A stretch of 64,000 bases of DNA. Origin: CAMUQR01 sp963526735 (GTDB lineage: Bacteria > Patescibacteriota > Saccharimonadia > Saccharimonadales > Saccharimonadaceae). A program made the translations under genes and the position numbers. The notes beneath the pieces were generated by a model, which did not search any database, had not been told where the DNA came from, and saw nothing but the letters and a program-made list of their open reading frames with translations. The stretch is from positions 62,001 to 126,000 of the forward strand of contig CAURNU010000001.1 in the NCBI GenBank assembly GCA_963526735.1, written 5' to 3'. Of this stretch, positions 25,753-33,774 are shown piece by piece; within the stretch, counting starts at the first letter, position 1, and every line of letters starts with the position of its first letter.

Positions 25753-25783
25753 AAAATATCCTACCACTAGGGCAGGATATTTT
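25753..25783 (-). terminator. Terminator of the tRNA-Arg gene
   Basis: AAAATATCCT pairs with AGGATATTTT around an 11-nt loop. It starts 5 bp beyond the 3' end of the tRNA and ends in a T-run on the minus strand. Confidence 0.75.
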
Positions 25784-25787
25784 GCTG

Positions 25788-25864
25788 TGGTACACTTGGC
25801 AGGATTCGAACCTACGACCTTTGGCTCCGCAAGCCAACGCTCTATCCAGCTGAGCTACAAGTGC
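25788..25864 (-). tRNA. tRNA-Arg, anticodon GCG
   Basis: 77 nt including an encoded CCA. Acceptor GCACTTG/CAAGTGT, D-arm GCTC...GAGC with A after G18G19 (an arginine identity base), anticodon stem TTGGC/GCCAA around loop TTGCGGA, T-arm GTAGG-TTCGAAT-CCTGC. Reads CGC and probably CGU. Most bacteria use ACG (read as inosine) for these codons, so GCG is uncommon. A good minus-strand promoter and a terminator frame it, so it is a one-gene unit. Confidence 0.96.
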
Positions 25865-25940
25865 ACATGCGGATGTTTTTACGATCCGCTAGAACTAAAA
25901 CGTGCATTTTCGTAACCTCATGGCCACAAAAGATATTATT

Positions 25941-25969
25941 ATTATAGCAAAAAGTTGTGTTTTTTACAA
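25941..25969 (-). promoter_or_regulatory. Promoter of tRNA-Arg
   Basis: On the minus strand TTGTAA (25969-25964), 17-bp spacer, TATAAT (25946-25941). The -35 overlaps the stop codon of the upstream gene. Confidence 0.65.
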
Positions 25970-26494
25970 GCCCAGACGACGAATAATTTTATCAATGATA
26001 TTTTCTTGGACTGGTTTCATCGGTATTACTGACCCTAAAAAGTCTACAATCGCTTCACCGTCTTTTTTATCAAAGTTCAGAACTAGGCTAGTGGCAAGGC
26101 GTTTATTTGGTAATAGTACCACCGAGAACAACTCCCGATCCTCCAAAATCCCAAAACTACTAAAATCCTCAAGTTTAAAAGCTTGATCATTCACAAATAA
26201 CCCATCATCGCTCAGGCTATAATTCACAACCTGCGGAGCTTTTTTAGTGTGAATAATCAGGGCAATATAGACTACCACGAAGAGCACCGCAGTAATAATT
26301 GAGTCCAGCCACACCACTGAAGCCACGATAATTAACAAAAAAAATAAGGTGATTTTAATATACCAGCTTTTCGAAAAAGTACGTTTTGTGCTATCCGGCG
26401 CCGTCCATGAGATAGCGGAGCGCATAGTTGGCCGAGGGGCCGATGCACCAGCCTGATCAGCCTGAAAATAAGTTGACTCTGGGTTTTTTATCAT
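25964..26494 (-). CDS. Small membrane protein of unknown function, two helices
   Basis: 176 aa, not recognised. A ~40-residue polar N-terminus is followed by two close hydrophobic helices (~46-63 and ~67-83), then a ~90-residue cytoplasmic domain of mixed strands (VNYSLSDDGLFVNDQAFKLEDFSSFGI...) resembling the PH-like folds seen after paired helices in other small membrane proteins; this resemblance is only by pattern. TATAAT (26511-26506) lies 11 nt before the ATG, giving a leader of about 5 nt. Confidence 0.7.
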   Translation of the reverse strand: MIKNPESTYFQADQAGASAPRPTMRSAISWTAPDSTKRTFSKSWYIKITLFFLLIIVASVVWLDSIITAVLFVVVYIALIIHTKKAPQVVNYSLSDDGLFVNDQAFKLEDFSSFGILEDRELFSVVLLPNKRLATSLVLNFDKKDGEAIVDFLGSVIPMKPVQENIIDKIIRRLGL

Positions 26495-26566
26495 AATTAC
26501 TTTAAATTATAGCAGGTTTTTGGTGAAAAAAACAGCACCAGGCTACCATCTCTAGCCCTAATCTGT

Positions 26567-26572
26567 TAAAAT
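26567..26572 (+). promoter_or_regulatory. -10 box for leaderless start of argS
   Basis: TAAAAT, 6 nt before the ATG at 26579. The -35 is poor. Confidence 0.4.
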
Positions 26573-26578
26573 AAAGCT

Positions 26579-28252
26579 ATGAAACAAGTAATAGATGTAA
26601 TTTCGGAGACAATTAAACAATTATTTGATGTAGAAGTGGCGGTTGAATTGCAACGGCCAAAGCCTGAATTTGGCGATTTTGCCACCAACGTGGCCATGCA
26701 GTTAGCCGGTCGTCTCGGTCAAAATCCTCGACAAATCGCCGAGCAGATTGTTGAACGGCTCCGCACTAATCAACTCTTCAGCACCGTGGAGATTGCCGGT
26801 CTGGGATTTATTAATCTCAAACTCACTGACCAAATCTTGTGGCAAACCGCCCAAGCGCCCGCTCCAGCCATTTATCAGAATATGAGCTATGTGCTGGAAT
26901 ATAGCTGTCCTAACGCTTTTAAAGATTTACACACTGGTCACTTATACCAAACAATTTATGGCGATATTTTAGCCCGCGTCCTCGAGTCAGCCGGCGCCAC
27001 TGTCCATCGTACCAGTTTCGGTGGCGATGTTGGACTACATGTCGCGAAATGCCTCTACGGCATGAAAATCGCCCTGGACGGCTTCAACCCTGATAAGCTC
27101 GACACCGTGGAACATGACGCCTTTTTACGCGCGCAGTGGATTGGTCAAGTTTATGTGATTGGGGCTAAAGCTTACGAAGAGGATACTACCGCTCAGGCAG
27201 AAATCGTCGAAATCAACAAAGCAATTTATCGCTTACATGAAGAAAACGATCATCAATCACCGATGGCACAGGTGTATTGGACAACCCGCCAATGGAGCTT
27301 TGACTACTTTGCGGCTTTTTATCAACTGATTAAAGTCGATAATATGCACTATTATCCTGAGAGTTCAACTGCACCAGTTGGCCTTAAAGTTGTCCGCGAA
27401 CAACTTGCCCTAGGTAATCTTGAACAATCGGATGGGGCAGTAGTGTTTAAAGGCGACGAACAGCAACATCTACACACCCGAGTGTTTATCACTTCTAATA
27501 ATTTACCAACTTATGAAACCAAAGATATTGGTGTAATTTGGCTCGAAAAACAAGATTATAACTTCGATCATCGTATTTTAATCACCGGCAATGACCAAAA
27601 AGAATACATGCGGGTAGTCTATGCAGCCGCTGATGTGTTTAATCCAGGCATTGGCGCAATGATGACGCACTTAACTAACGGCACAGTGCGGTTTGCTGAT
27701 GGCAAAAAAATGAGCTCACGCCTCGGCAATGTCACGCGGGCGATTGATGTGCTTGACATTGTTAAACAGCGTGTCAGTAATATCACCGACCAGCCAGAAT
27801 TACAGGACGATATCGCTCTTGGCGCTATTAAATACGCCTTTGCAAAATATCGTCTAGGAGGTGATATTGCCTTTGATGTCGAGGAAACCGTCAGCCTACA
27901 AGGCAACTCTGGACCATACATCCAATACGCTCACGCCCGCGCTTGTTCGATTTTAGCAAAAGCCGGCACAACTGGGGAGGTTGACCAAGCCTGCGATGCT
28001 AGCGAACGCCAATTATTGCAAAAACTCAGCGAGTTCCCAGAAGTCGTCGAAAAAGCCGCTCGTGAATACCTCGTTCACGGTATTTGTAATTATTTATACG
28101 AATTAGCTCAAGAATTTAACCGTTTTTATGAACATAATCGGGTGATTGATGACCCTCGCCAGGCTATCCGCCTCGCACTCGTCACACGCTACCGCGACAC
28201 TCTAGCGAGTGGCTTGCGCATTCTCGGCATCATCGCCCCGGAGAAAATGTAA
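26579..28252 (+). CDS. argS: Arginyl-tRNA synthetase
   Basis: 557 aa. Charges tRNA-Arg. The N-terminal Arg-tRNA-synthetase additional domain (~1-85) has RPKPEFGDFATNVAMQLA. The class I core has the HIGH variant LHTGH in SCPNAFKDLHTGHLY (~residues 110-125) and SFGGDVGLHVAK, and a KMSSRLGNV signature near residue 380. The DALR anticodon-binding domain ends in RYRDTLASGLRILGI. SCPNAFKDLHTGH deviates from the usual SxPNxxKPLHxGHLR, but the binding site looks complete. First gene of a three-gene run (argS-orn-yjbR) joined by TAATG overlaps. Confidence 0.95.
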   Translation: MKQVIDVISETIKQLFDVEVAVELQRPKPEFGDFATNVAMQLAGRLGQNPRQIAEQIVERLRTNQLFSTVEIAGLGFINLKLTDQILWQTAQAPAPAIYQNMSYVLEYSCPNAFKDLHTGHLYQTIYGDILARVLESAGATVHRTSFGGDVGLHVAKCLYGMKIALDGFNPDKLDTVEHDAFLRAQWIGQVYVIGAKAYEEDTTAQAEIVEINKAIYRLHEENDHQSPMAQVYWTTRQWSFDYFAAFYQLIKVDNMHYYPESSTAPVGLKVVREQLALGNLEQSDGAVVFKGDEQQHLHTRVFITSNNLPTYETKDIGVIWLEKQDYNFDHRILITGNDQKEYMRVVYAAADVFNPGIGAMMTHLTNGTVRFADGKKMSSRLGNVTRAIDVLDIVKQRVSNITDQPELQDDIALGAIKYAFAKYRLGGDIAFDVEETVSLQGNSGPYIQYAHARACSILAKAGTTGEVDQACDASERQLLQKLSEFPEVVEKAAREYLVHGICNYLYELAQEFNRFYEHNRVIDDPRQAIRLALVTRYRDTLASGLRILGIIAPEKM

Positions 28253-28812
28253 TGCCTAAACCAAAAATTAACCGTCAACGTATTTTATGGATCGATATGG
28301 AAATGACCGGTCTCGATCCTGCAACTAACAAAATCCTCGAACTTGGCGCGATCGTCACCGACTGGCGTATGAACCGCAAAGCCGACTTAACTCTAGTGAT
28401 GAAACAAGATGAGGCGTTCATCCGGAAGCGATTCGATACCGATTTTTGGCACGAACACCAAGCCACCGCTGACGCGCTCATCGCCCAAAACTCAACTGGT
28501 TTAACACCAGCTGAGTTTGAAACCCAGCTGATTGATTTTATTAAAGAACAGTTCAACATCACTGAGCCTAATGGTGATATCGTGCTGGCTGGCAATACCA
28601 TCCGCGCCGATCGATCATTTATTGATCGCCATTTACCAGAGGTAGCGAAGTATCTTCATTACCGTATGCTGGATGTTTCGGCGTTTAAAGTGTTATTTGA
28701 AGCGCACTATAAAAAAGTCTTCGCCAAACCCGAAAATCATCGGGCCCTCGAGGATATCGAAGGCTCAATTGATGAACTCAAATATTTTATGCAATATATT
28801 AAGGTTTCATAA
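28252..28812 (+). CDS. orn: Oligoribonuclease
   Basis: 186 aa. DEDDh 3'-5' exonuclease that degrades very short RNAs, including linear dinucleotides. ExoI motif WIDMEMTGLDP gives the first Asp and Glu. ExoII contains NTIRADRSFIDRHLP, and ExoIII HRALEDIEGSIDEL gives the catalytic His and last Asp. Length is that of E. coli Orn. ATG lies inside the argS stop (TAATG) and its own stop overlaps the next ATG in the same way. Confidence 0.95.
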   Translation: MPKPKINRQRILWIDMEMTGLDPATNKILELGAIVTDWRMNRKADLTLVMKQDEAFIRKRFDTDFWHEHQATADALIAQNSTGLTPAEFETQLIDFIKEQFNITEPNGDIVLAGNTIRADRSFIDRHLPEVAKYLHYRMLDVSAFKVLFEAHYKKVFAKPENHRALEDIEGSIDELKYFMQYIKVS

Positions 28813-29189
28813 TGGATAAAAATTTCGAACAAATTGTCGATCAATACGCCCGCGGGCTGGGTGAGGTGACAGTTGATGATCAGCGCCTTGAGGGCTGGAT
28901 TGCTTATAAATTACCCGATGCCGAGCTTGATAATCCTGACCAAGTGATTTTTCTCTTAGTCAAACACGGCTCATTACCACTGTTAATTGATGTAGCCTGC
29001 GATCCGAAGCTCGCTACTAATTTGCGCACTAAATATGAATCAGTCGTCCCTAGCAAGCTCATGGACGAACGCTCTTGGAATCGCGTAATTTGCAGTGGCC
29101 AACTCAATCAACAAGAAGTACTAGACTTGGTTAATTTAAGTTACCAACTAATTGCCCGTCAGCTAGGTATCACTCTGGACACTGATTAG
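28812..29189 (+). CDS. MmcQ/YjbR-like protein
   Basis: 125 aa. The YjbR fold shows as LLVKHGSLPLLIDVACDPKLATNLRTKYESVVPSKLMDERSW followed by the helical LNQQEVLDLVNLSYQLI. Members are small cytoplasmic proteins with a CyaY-like fold, sometimes described as DNA-binding, without firm function. TAATG overlap with orn and a strong terminator just after it close the operon. Confidence 0.8.
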   Translation: MDKNFEQIVDQYARGLGEVTVDDQRLEGWIAYKLPDAELDNPDQVIFLLVKHGSLPLLIDVACDPKLATNLRTKYESVVPSKLMDERSWNRVICSGQLNQQEVLDLVNLSYQLIARQLGITLDTD

Positions 29190-29210
29190 AGTTCATTGTA
29201 CTAACTTTTA

Positions 29211-29250
29211 TTTAAAAAAGATATATCATATATGATATATCTTTTTTAAA
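29211..29250. terminator. Perfect 40-bp palindrome between convergent genes
   Basis: Each half reads TTTAAAAAAGATATATCATA and its exact complement, with A-runs left and T-runs right. It lies between the ends of two converging genes and should stop transcription from both sides. Confidence 0.8.
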
Positions 29251-29271
29251 GTATCTCGTCGCATGCAGGCG

Positions 29272-29931
29272 CTATTTCTGCTTAGCGCGTTGTTCTTCTA
29301 GGTTTTTAATCTCAGCTTGGACTTTTAACAGTTCCGTGTTGTGTTTTTTGAGCTGTTCGACTAATTCTTTGCTGTAATAACCAGAATTGATGGCTTTTTG
29401 TAGAGCAGTGATATTTTGATCAAGCAGGGAAGTTAGCTCATGAATATAGCTTCGTGACAAAGTCTCATTCAAGTCTGCTTTATGTAACCGGTCAAAAATA
29501 TCCTGAAGTGAAGTTTTAGTTTTCTTCAGATCATCTTTTAATACTTTGTCTTGTTCCTTAGAGTAGACCTTTTTAGTGTAAGCCTCGAGATCGTTATTTA
29601 AACCAAATAATGATTGGAAGAAGTGTTCATTAACCACACGGATCTTAGTGTCATTGATGTTATTTTGGTATTTTTTAGTCACTTCGTGTGATTGCACCGA
29701 CAAAGCCGTCAGGTTATTAATCAATAAAATCCGTTGCCGAGCTCGCTCAGCTGACATCGCATTGAGCGCCAGCGCCACTCCCGCCATCAACAAAACACCT
29801 GCGATAATGGCAATTTTAATCCATAAACCAGCTGTCTGAATCCGCACCGGACCGGCGCTAACCGCTGGAGCGTTTTGGTTATTGAGTCGCTCGATAAATT
29901 CTTTGGAGTAGATATTTTCTTCACTTTCCAT
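29272..29931 (-). CDS. Membrane-anchored coiled-coil protein of unknown function
   Basis: 219 aa, not recognised. A ~35-residue cytoplasmic N-terminus, one membrane helix (~36-57), then an extracytoplasmic part that is helical throughout and ends in a charged coiled coil (~180-219, ELVEQLKKHNTELLKVQAEIKNLEEQ). No cysteine or enzyme motif. TAAATA lies 6 nt before the ATG, consistent with the leaderless pattern but weak. Could be a structural envelope protein; this is a guess from topology only. Confidence 0.7.
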   Translation of the reverse strand: MESEENIYSKEFIERLNNQNAPAVSAGPVRIQTAGLWIKIAIIAGVLLMAGVALALNAMSAERARQRILLINNLTALSVQSHEVTKKYQNNINDTKIRVVNEHFFQSLFGLNNDLEAYTKKVYSKEQDKVLKDDLKKTKTSLQDIFDRLHKADLNETLSRSYIHELTSLLDQNITALQKAINSGYYSKELVEQLKKHNTELLKVQAEIKNLEEQRAKQK

Positions 29932-29998
29932 ACTATATATTTAATCATAAACAACATCAAATTCCTAGCCCCACGTCGAGCTTTTGCTTAATTTATGA

Positions 29999-30004
29999 TA
30001 AAAT
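29999..30004 (+). promoter_or_regulatory. -10 box for leaderless start of the murE-like gene
   Basis: TAAAAT, 6 nt before the ATG at 30011. No clear -35. Confidence 0.4.
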
Positions 30005-30010
30005 ATCATT

Positions 30011-31309
30011 ATGAAACAACAACTCGCCAAAATTACTCGGAAACTTCTGCCTAAAAAAGTTAGTCAGGCTGTTGAAAACACCTATCGCAAATCACGCTTA
30101 ATGGTTTTATCATCACTCCACGGTAATCCCGCTAAAAAAGTTAAAGTTCTCGCCATTACTGGTACTAATGGTAAAACCACCAGTATTAGTGTTTTAAACG
30201 AAATTATCAAAGCCTCGGGTCAAACCACAATTTTATCAACTACTGCCGGACGGGAAATCGCTGGCGAAAAAATCGCTGGCGACAGTTGCCAAACCGTCCC
30301 AAGCACTAATGAATTACAGGATTTGTTTCAATTAGCAATTGATAAACAAGTCGATTACGTCCTGTTAGAGACCACTTCTCACGCTCTCGATCAACATAAA
30401 CTACCAGCCATGAATTTGGTTGTTGCTGGTTTTACCAATCTCACTCAGGAACACCTCGATTATCACCACACCATGCAGGAATATGCCGATGCTAAACTTA
30501 AATTATTCACTGATTTTGGTTCACGTTTCAATATTATCAATGCCGACGACCAGTGGTTTGATTATTTTAAACAACATTTAGATGATAATTACCTCAGTTA
30601 TGGTACTAATCCGCAAGCGGATTTTCAGATTAAAAAAGTCAAACTCTATAAAAAGGGTAGCGAAATTACCATCGCTACCCCCCAGACCGAATTTACCGTC
30701 TCAACTCCGCTGGCTGGACGTTTTAACGCTTATAATGTCACCTTAGCTTGTAGTATGGCGCTGGTGTTGGGGATTGAGCCAGAAGCGATTATCGAAGGCG
30801 TCGCTAATCTCCAAACCATCAAAGGTCGCCTCGAGTGGCTCGATAATACTCTGGGTATTGATGTGATGGTCGATTACGCTCACACTCCCGATGGTATCGA
30901 AAAACTACTGGAGCTTGCAACCGAAATCACTAAAGGACGCGTACTAATCGTGTTCGGCTCGGCTGGGGAACGTGACCTCGGCAAATTACCGCTGATGGGG
31001 CATGCGGCCGCCAAATACGCTGATCAGATTTTTGTGACTGATGAAGAAAACCGCTCAGAGCCCGCCGAAAATATTCGGGCTGGGATTCTTCAGGGCATTC
31101 AGGAAATGGGTAAATCCCACAATGCCTTCGATATTGCCGATCGTGGTCAAGCCATTGAAACCGCTCTACGTCACGCCAAACCAGGCGATATGGTGATTGT
31201 CGCTGGTCTCGGACACCAAAATTACCGCAATATGAATGGTGTCGATATTGAATGGAACGACATTATCGAAACCGAAAAACTATTGCGCCAACTTGAACAA
31301 GAACGCTAA
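30011..31309 (+). CDS. murE: MurE-type Mur ligase (UDP-MurNAc-tripeptide synthetase)
   Basis: 432 aa. ATP-dependent addition of the third stem-peptide residue to UDP-MurNAc-dipeptide. The P-loop ITGTNGKTTS is near residue 51. The central domain has TTSHALDQH, FTNLTQEHLDYHHTM with the metal-binding His, and a YADAKLKLF segment with the lysine expected to be carbamylated. The C-terminal domain has VDYAHTPDGIEKLL and VFGSAGERDLGKLPLMG. The family's substrate-choosing DNPR/DDNP motif is replaced by DEENRSEPA, so whether it adds diaminopimelate, lysine or another diamino acid cannot be predicted. It lacks most of the usual ~80-residue N-terminal MurE domain, a shortened form. Confidence 0.85.
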   Translation: MKQQLAKITRKLLPKKVSQAVENTYRKSRLMVLSSLHGNPAKKVKVLAITGTNGKTTSISVLNEIIKASGQTTILSTTAGREIAGEKIAGDSCQTVPSTNELQDLFQLAIDKQVDYVLLETTSHALDQHKLPAMNLVVAGFTNLTQEHLDYHHTMQEYADAKLKLFTDFGSRFNIINADDQWFDYFKQHLDDNYLSYGTNPQADFQIKKVKLYKKGSEITIATPQTEFTVSTPLAGRFNAYNVTLACSMALVLGIEPEAIIEGVANLQTIKGRLEWLDNTLGIDVMVDYAHTPDGIEKLLELATEITKGRVLIVFGSAGERDLGKLPLMGHAAAKYADQIFVTDEENRSEPAENIRAGILQGIQEMGKSHNAFDIADRGQAIETALRHAKPGDMVIVAGLGHQNYRNMNGVDIEWNDIIETEKLLRQLEQER

Positions 31310-31332
31310 GAAAAAGGGAAGAATAGGTAAAG

Positions 31333-31350
31333 CCCCCGCATTAGCGGGGG
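31333..31350 (-). terminator. GC-rich stem-loop between murE and a converging small gene
   Basis: CCCCCGC-ATTA-GCGGGGG, a 7-bp all-GC stem. The T-run is poor on the plus strand and short (CTTT) on the minus strand, so terminator function is uncertain in either direction. Confidence 0.5.
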
Positions 31351-31362
31351 GGGTAACATGCA

Positions 31363-31608
31363 TTAGCAAAGATCGAAGGTCACAACTCGAAACTTACCTT
31401 CCTTGTCTTTTTTAATAGACACGAGGTATTTCAAGCGTTCCCACCTTAGCGTCATTTTAATGCCTTTTTTGGCACTAAATCTGATCACATCAGGTTTGAC
31501 CTCAATATCAAGATTATCTAGCAGTATCTTCGCCATCTCTTTTTTCACTTGCTTGAGCGATAGATTATAAAAATCATCACTCAAGAGCAAGATTTTATTT
31601 TCTGACAT
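31363..31608 (-). CDS. Small protein of unknown function (81 aa)
   Basis: Not recognised. The start at 31608 (MSENKILLLSDDFYNLSL) is chosen because a near-perfect AAAGGAGG site lies 7 nt upstream; a frame-open ATG at 31635 would bury that site inside the gene. The protein is small, Lys-rich, with an N-terminal helix-prone half and a C-terminal strand-prone half (MTLRWERLKYLVSIKKDKEGKFRVVTFDLC). Preceded by TATAAT on the minus strand (31650-31645). Single-gene unit. Confidence 0.6.
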   Translation of the reverse strand: MSENKILLLSDDFYNLSLKQVKKEMAKILLDNLDIEVKPDVIRFSAKKGIKMTLRWERLKYLVSIKKDKEGKFRVVTFDLC

Positions 31609-31675
31609 GTCCTCACCTCCTTTTCTATTGGACATAACGCTTTTATTATAACATATTTTATACTAAAAGTAAATA

Positions 31676-32965
31676 CTAAGTAGCGGTATCAGACTGGTGG
31701 TCAAAATATTCCACTCCACGCAAAATATCGGCCTTGACTTGGTCAAGTCGATTGATAAAATCATCTGGACGGTAGCCCTTACCATAATAAATCACATTCG
31801 AGAGTTGGTTCATCATCCGAATTTGGTCAGCATCCAGGCTGGTTTTCATGGCATGGACTGGCAACATATCGATTTCACCCGACGGCGTGCGATATAGCGC
31901 CAAGTCCTCACGGTGAATACCCGAGAACATCGGCCAACTGGTCATAACAGTGTGGTGTTTCTGGGCATAGTCCAGGCGCTTATTGAGTGTGTCGTCAGCT
32001 AACCGGCGCGAAGCCTTAATATCAATCGGCACCCAACATTGCTGATAATCACCGCGCGCCACTTGATCAACTCGCGCCAAGCGGTAGCGATTATCATCAC
32101 GACGATATTTAACCAGCAATTTACAATCAATACCTCGTTGATCCTCCGCCACGGTCGATGGGTGATATTCTACGGCTTTGCCCAAGTCAGTTAGCTCAAA
32201 CAACTGAGCAAAACAGCGCTCATTAATCGCCCCGATTAGTGCCGTTTCAATCATCGAACGTCGAAACTCGGTATTTTTAGCGTTCAGAAAAACTAGCTGA
32301 CCATTTTTGTCACGCTTCTCAGGAAAATGCGTCAACAACACCGCCTCATCGATAAATTGCCATGCCGATTCTAGAGTAGGGAGTTCAGTTGGACGCCGTA
32401 ATAACTCCTGAATCTGGCGATTAAATTCAACTAACTTGCCAGTCAAACATTGTTTCAACTGACGACGCTTCTCTGGACTGGATTTCATCGGTAAATCTTT
32501 GAGCGCCTGCTGATAGTCGGCTGGATTAGTGAAAGCTTGTTTAAACTGCCGATGTTGCTGAGCAATTTGTTTACGAAAATCATAAAAATCATCAATCAGA
32601 TAGATCACTGTTTTATCATCCAGCACCACTTCATCGACCGCAAAATCCGCCTCTTCCTGATCCTTCGCCTGATCGACCAGCTGATTTTGACGCAAAAAAT
32701 CATCAATTTGCTGATTAGAGATGAATTTTGCCCGATCCGTCTCGAGACAATTCTTGATTTTTTGAGCTTCCACTCCTAATACTAAATCGCCAGCGATCCG
32801 AATCGATAGATCTTCCAGTGTGAAGCGTTCGACTCCTTCCGACTGGCCCTCCGAGACACGTCGCGTGGCGTTAAGAGCCGTTTCAGCCATAGCCAGCTGA
32901 AGACGTGAAGTCGACGCGTCTAATTCATAGTCCGGTAAATGTTCAAATTGAGGCTCAGGAAGCAT
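31676..32965 (-). CDS. Unknown protein with a possible PD-(D/E)XK nuclease-like core
   Basis: 429 aa, no membrane segment, not recognised with certainty. The N-terminal ~90 residues are acidic and helical. A middle helical region follows (~110-230). The C-terminal half contains an ordered pattern GIDCKLLVKY ... WVPIDIKASRR, which fits the D...(D/E)xK metal site of PD-(D/E)XK enzymes (Asp in GID, then Asp-Ile-Lys), with strand-rich spacing between. This is a pattern match only. No Shine-Dalgarno is evident. A TACAAT-like box lies further upstream on the minus strand. It stands alone between two small genes. Confidence 0.6.
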   Translation of the reverse strand: MLPEPQFEHLPDYELDASTSRLQLAMAETALNATRRVSEGQSEGVERFTLEDLSIRIAGDLVLGVEAQKIKNCLETDRAKFISNQQIDDFLRQNQLVDQAKDQEEADFAVDEVVLDDKTVIYLIDDFYDFRKQIAQQHRQFKQAFTNPADYQQALKDLPMKSSPEKRRQLKQCLTGKLVEFNRQIQELLRRPTELPTLESAWQFIDEAVLLTHFPEKRDKNGQLVFLNAKNTEFRRSMIETALIGAINERCFAQLFELTDLGKAVEYHPSTVAEDQRGIDCKLLVKYRRDDNRYRLARVDQVARGDYQQCWVPIDIKASRRLADDTLNKRLDYAQKHHTVMTSWPMFSGIHREDLALYRTPSGEIDMLPVHAMKTSLDADQIRMMNQLSNVIYYGKGYRPDDFINRLDQVKADILRGVEYFDHQSDTAT

Positions 32966-33052
32966 ATTTTTAGGTGTTTATGTTAATTAAGATATACTCT
33001 AATTGTATCATATTTATGCTTAAAAGTCAATGTTTGCGTAAGCTGGTCGATT

Positions 33053-33077
33053 TAAAAAAGCCCGCTTAAGCGGACTT
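33053..33077 (-). terminator. Terminator overlapping the end of the 77-aa gene
   Basis: AAGTCCGCTTAAGCGGGCTT on the minus strand followed by a T-run. The stem includes the stop codon at 33066-33068. Confidence 0.75.
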
Positions 33078-33299
33078 ATCAGGCCAGGGATCAGCTGTTG
33101 CAAAAATATCATCGTGATTTTTTAAAATTATAAACTTCATTTTTTTGCCTAACTTACAACCAATGTAATCCTTACCGATATGATAAGTAAACGATTGATA
33201 TTGCTCACCTGGCAATAATTTCATAATTAACTCTTGCAATGTCTCATTCAGTTCAGTAAACGGACGACCAGGTACCTTGCATTCAATTTTCATTTTCAC
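33066..33299 (-). CDS. Small protein of unknown function (77 aa)
   Basis: Not recognised. MKMKIECKVPGRPFTELNETL..., mixed charged and strand-prone, two cysteines, ends ADPWPDKSA. Its reality is supported by an AGGAGG ribosome site at a suitable distance, a promoter with 17-bp spacing and a terminator right at the stop codon. It is transcribed away from groES, so the two promoters lie back to back around the CIRCE element. Confidence 0.65.
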   Translation of the reverse strand: MKMKIECKVPGRPFTELNETLQELIMKLLPGEQYQSFTYHIGKDYIGCKLGKKMKFIILKNHDDIFATADPWPDKSA

Positions 33300-33342
33300 T
33301 TTTTCCTCCTAAACATTCCAAAAAAGAACTATTAATTATTTA

Positions 33343-33371
33343 ATTATACCATAAAAAATACTTTTTAGCAA
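33343..33371 (-). promoter_or_regulatory. Promoter of the 77-aa gene
   Basis: On the minus strand TTGCTA (33371-33366), 17-bp spacer, TATAAT (33348-33343). Confidence 0.65.
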
Positions 33372-33394
33372 AATAAGTGTAATATTTACTTAAA

Positions 33395-33421
33395 TTAGCA
33401 CTCAACACTTGCAAGTGCTAA
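33395..33421. promoter_or_regulatory. CIRCE operator (HrcA binding site)
   Basis: TTAGCACTC, 9-bp spacer, AAGTGCTAA: one mismatch from the canonical CIRCE inverted repeat. It overlaps the -35 of the groES promoter, so bound HrcA would block RNA polymerase. HrcA itself is not in the window. Confidence 0.92.
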
Positions 33422-33437
33422 TTATTTTGTATATAAT
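33409..33437 (+). promoter_or_regulatory. groESL promoter
   Basis: TTGCAA (33409-33414), 17-bp spacer, perfect TATAAT (33432-33437). The -35 lies inside the CIRCE operator. The leader is about 58 nt and carries AAAGGAG. Confidence 0.75.
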
Positions 33438-33501
33438 GATAATTACTTGAGCTAGGAATTACCTCAAGCTTTAATGAGTTTTTTAAATAAAGGAGCAGGG
33501 A

Positions 33502-33774
33502 ATGACACCAATTCGACCACTTGGCGATAAAATTGTCGCCATTAAACCTAACGCTAAACCTCAAACCGCCAGCGGGATTTATCTGCCAGACAGTGCCCAA
33601 GAAAAATCCGTTGCAGCCCGTGTAGTAGCAGTTGGACCAGAGGTCAAAGCCATCAAAAAAGACGATTACATCGTCTATAAAGAATATACCACCACTGATT
33701 TAAAAATTAATAACCAAGAATATCTAATCCTCAAAGAAGAAGATGTCTTGGCGATTATGGAAGGAGAAAAATAA
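33502..33774 (+). CDS. groES: GroES co-chaperonin
   Basis: 90 aa. Caps the GroEL cavity. Starts MTPIRPLGDKIVAIK, has a mobile loop (NAKPQTASGIYLP) and ends with the typical ILKEEDVLAIMEG. Slightly shorter than the usual 95-97 residues but complete. AAAGGAG site 7 nt or so upstream. The stop overlaps the groEL ATG (TAATG). Heat control by CIRCE is expected. Confidence 0.97.
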   Translation: MTPIRPLGDKIVAIKPNAKPQTASGIYLPDSAQEKSVAARVVAVGPEVKAIKKDDYIVYKEYTTTDLKINNQEYLILKEEDVLAIMEGEK

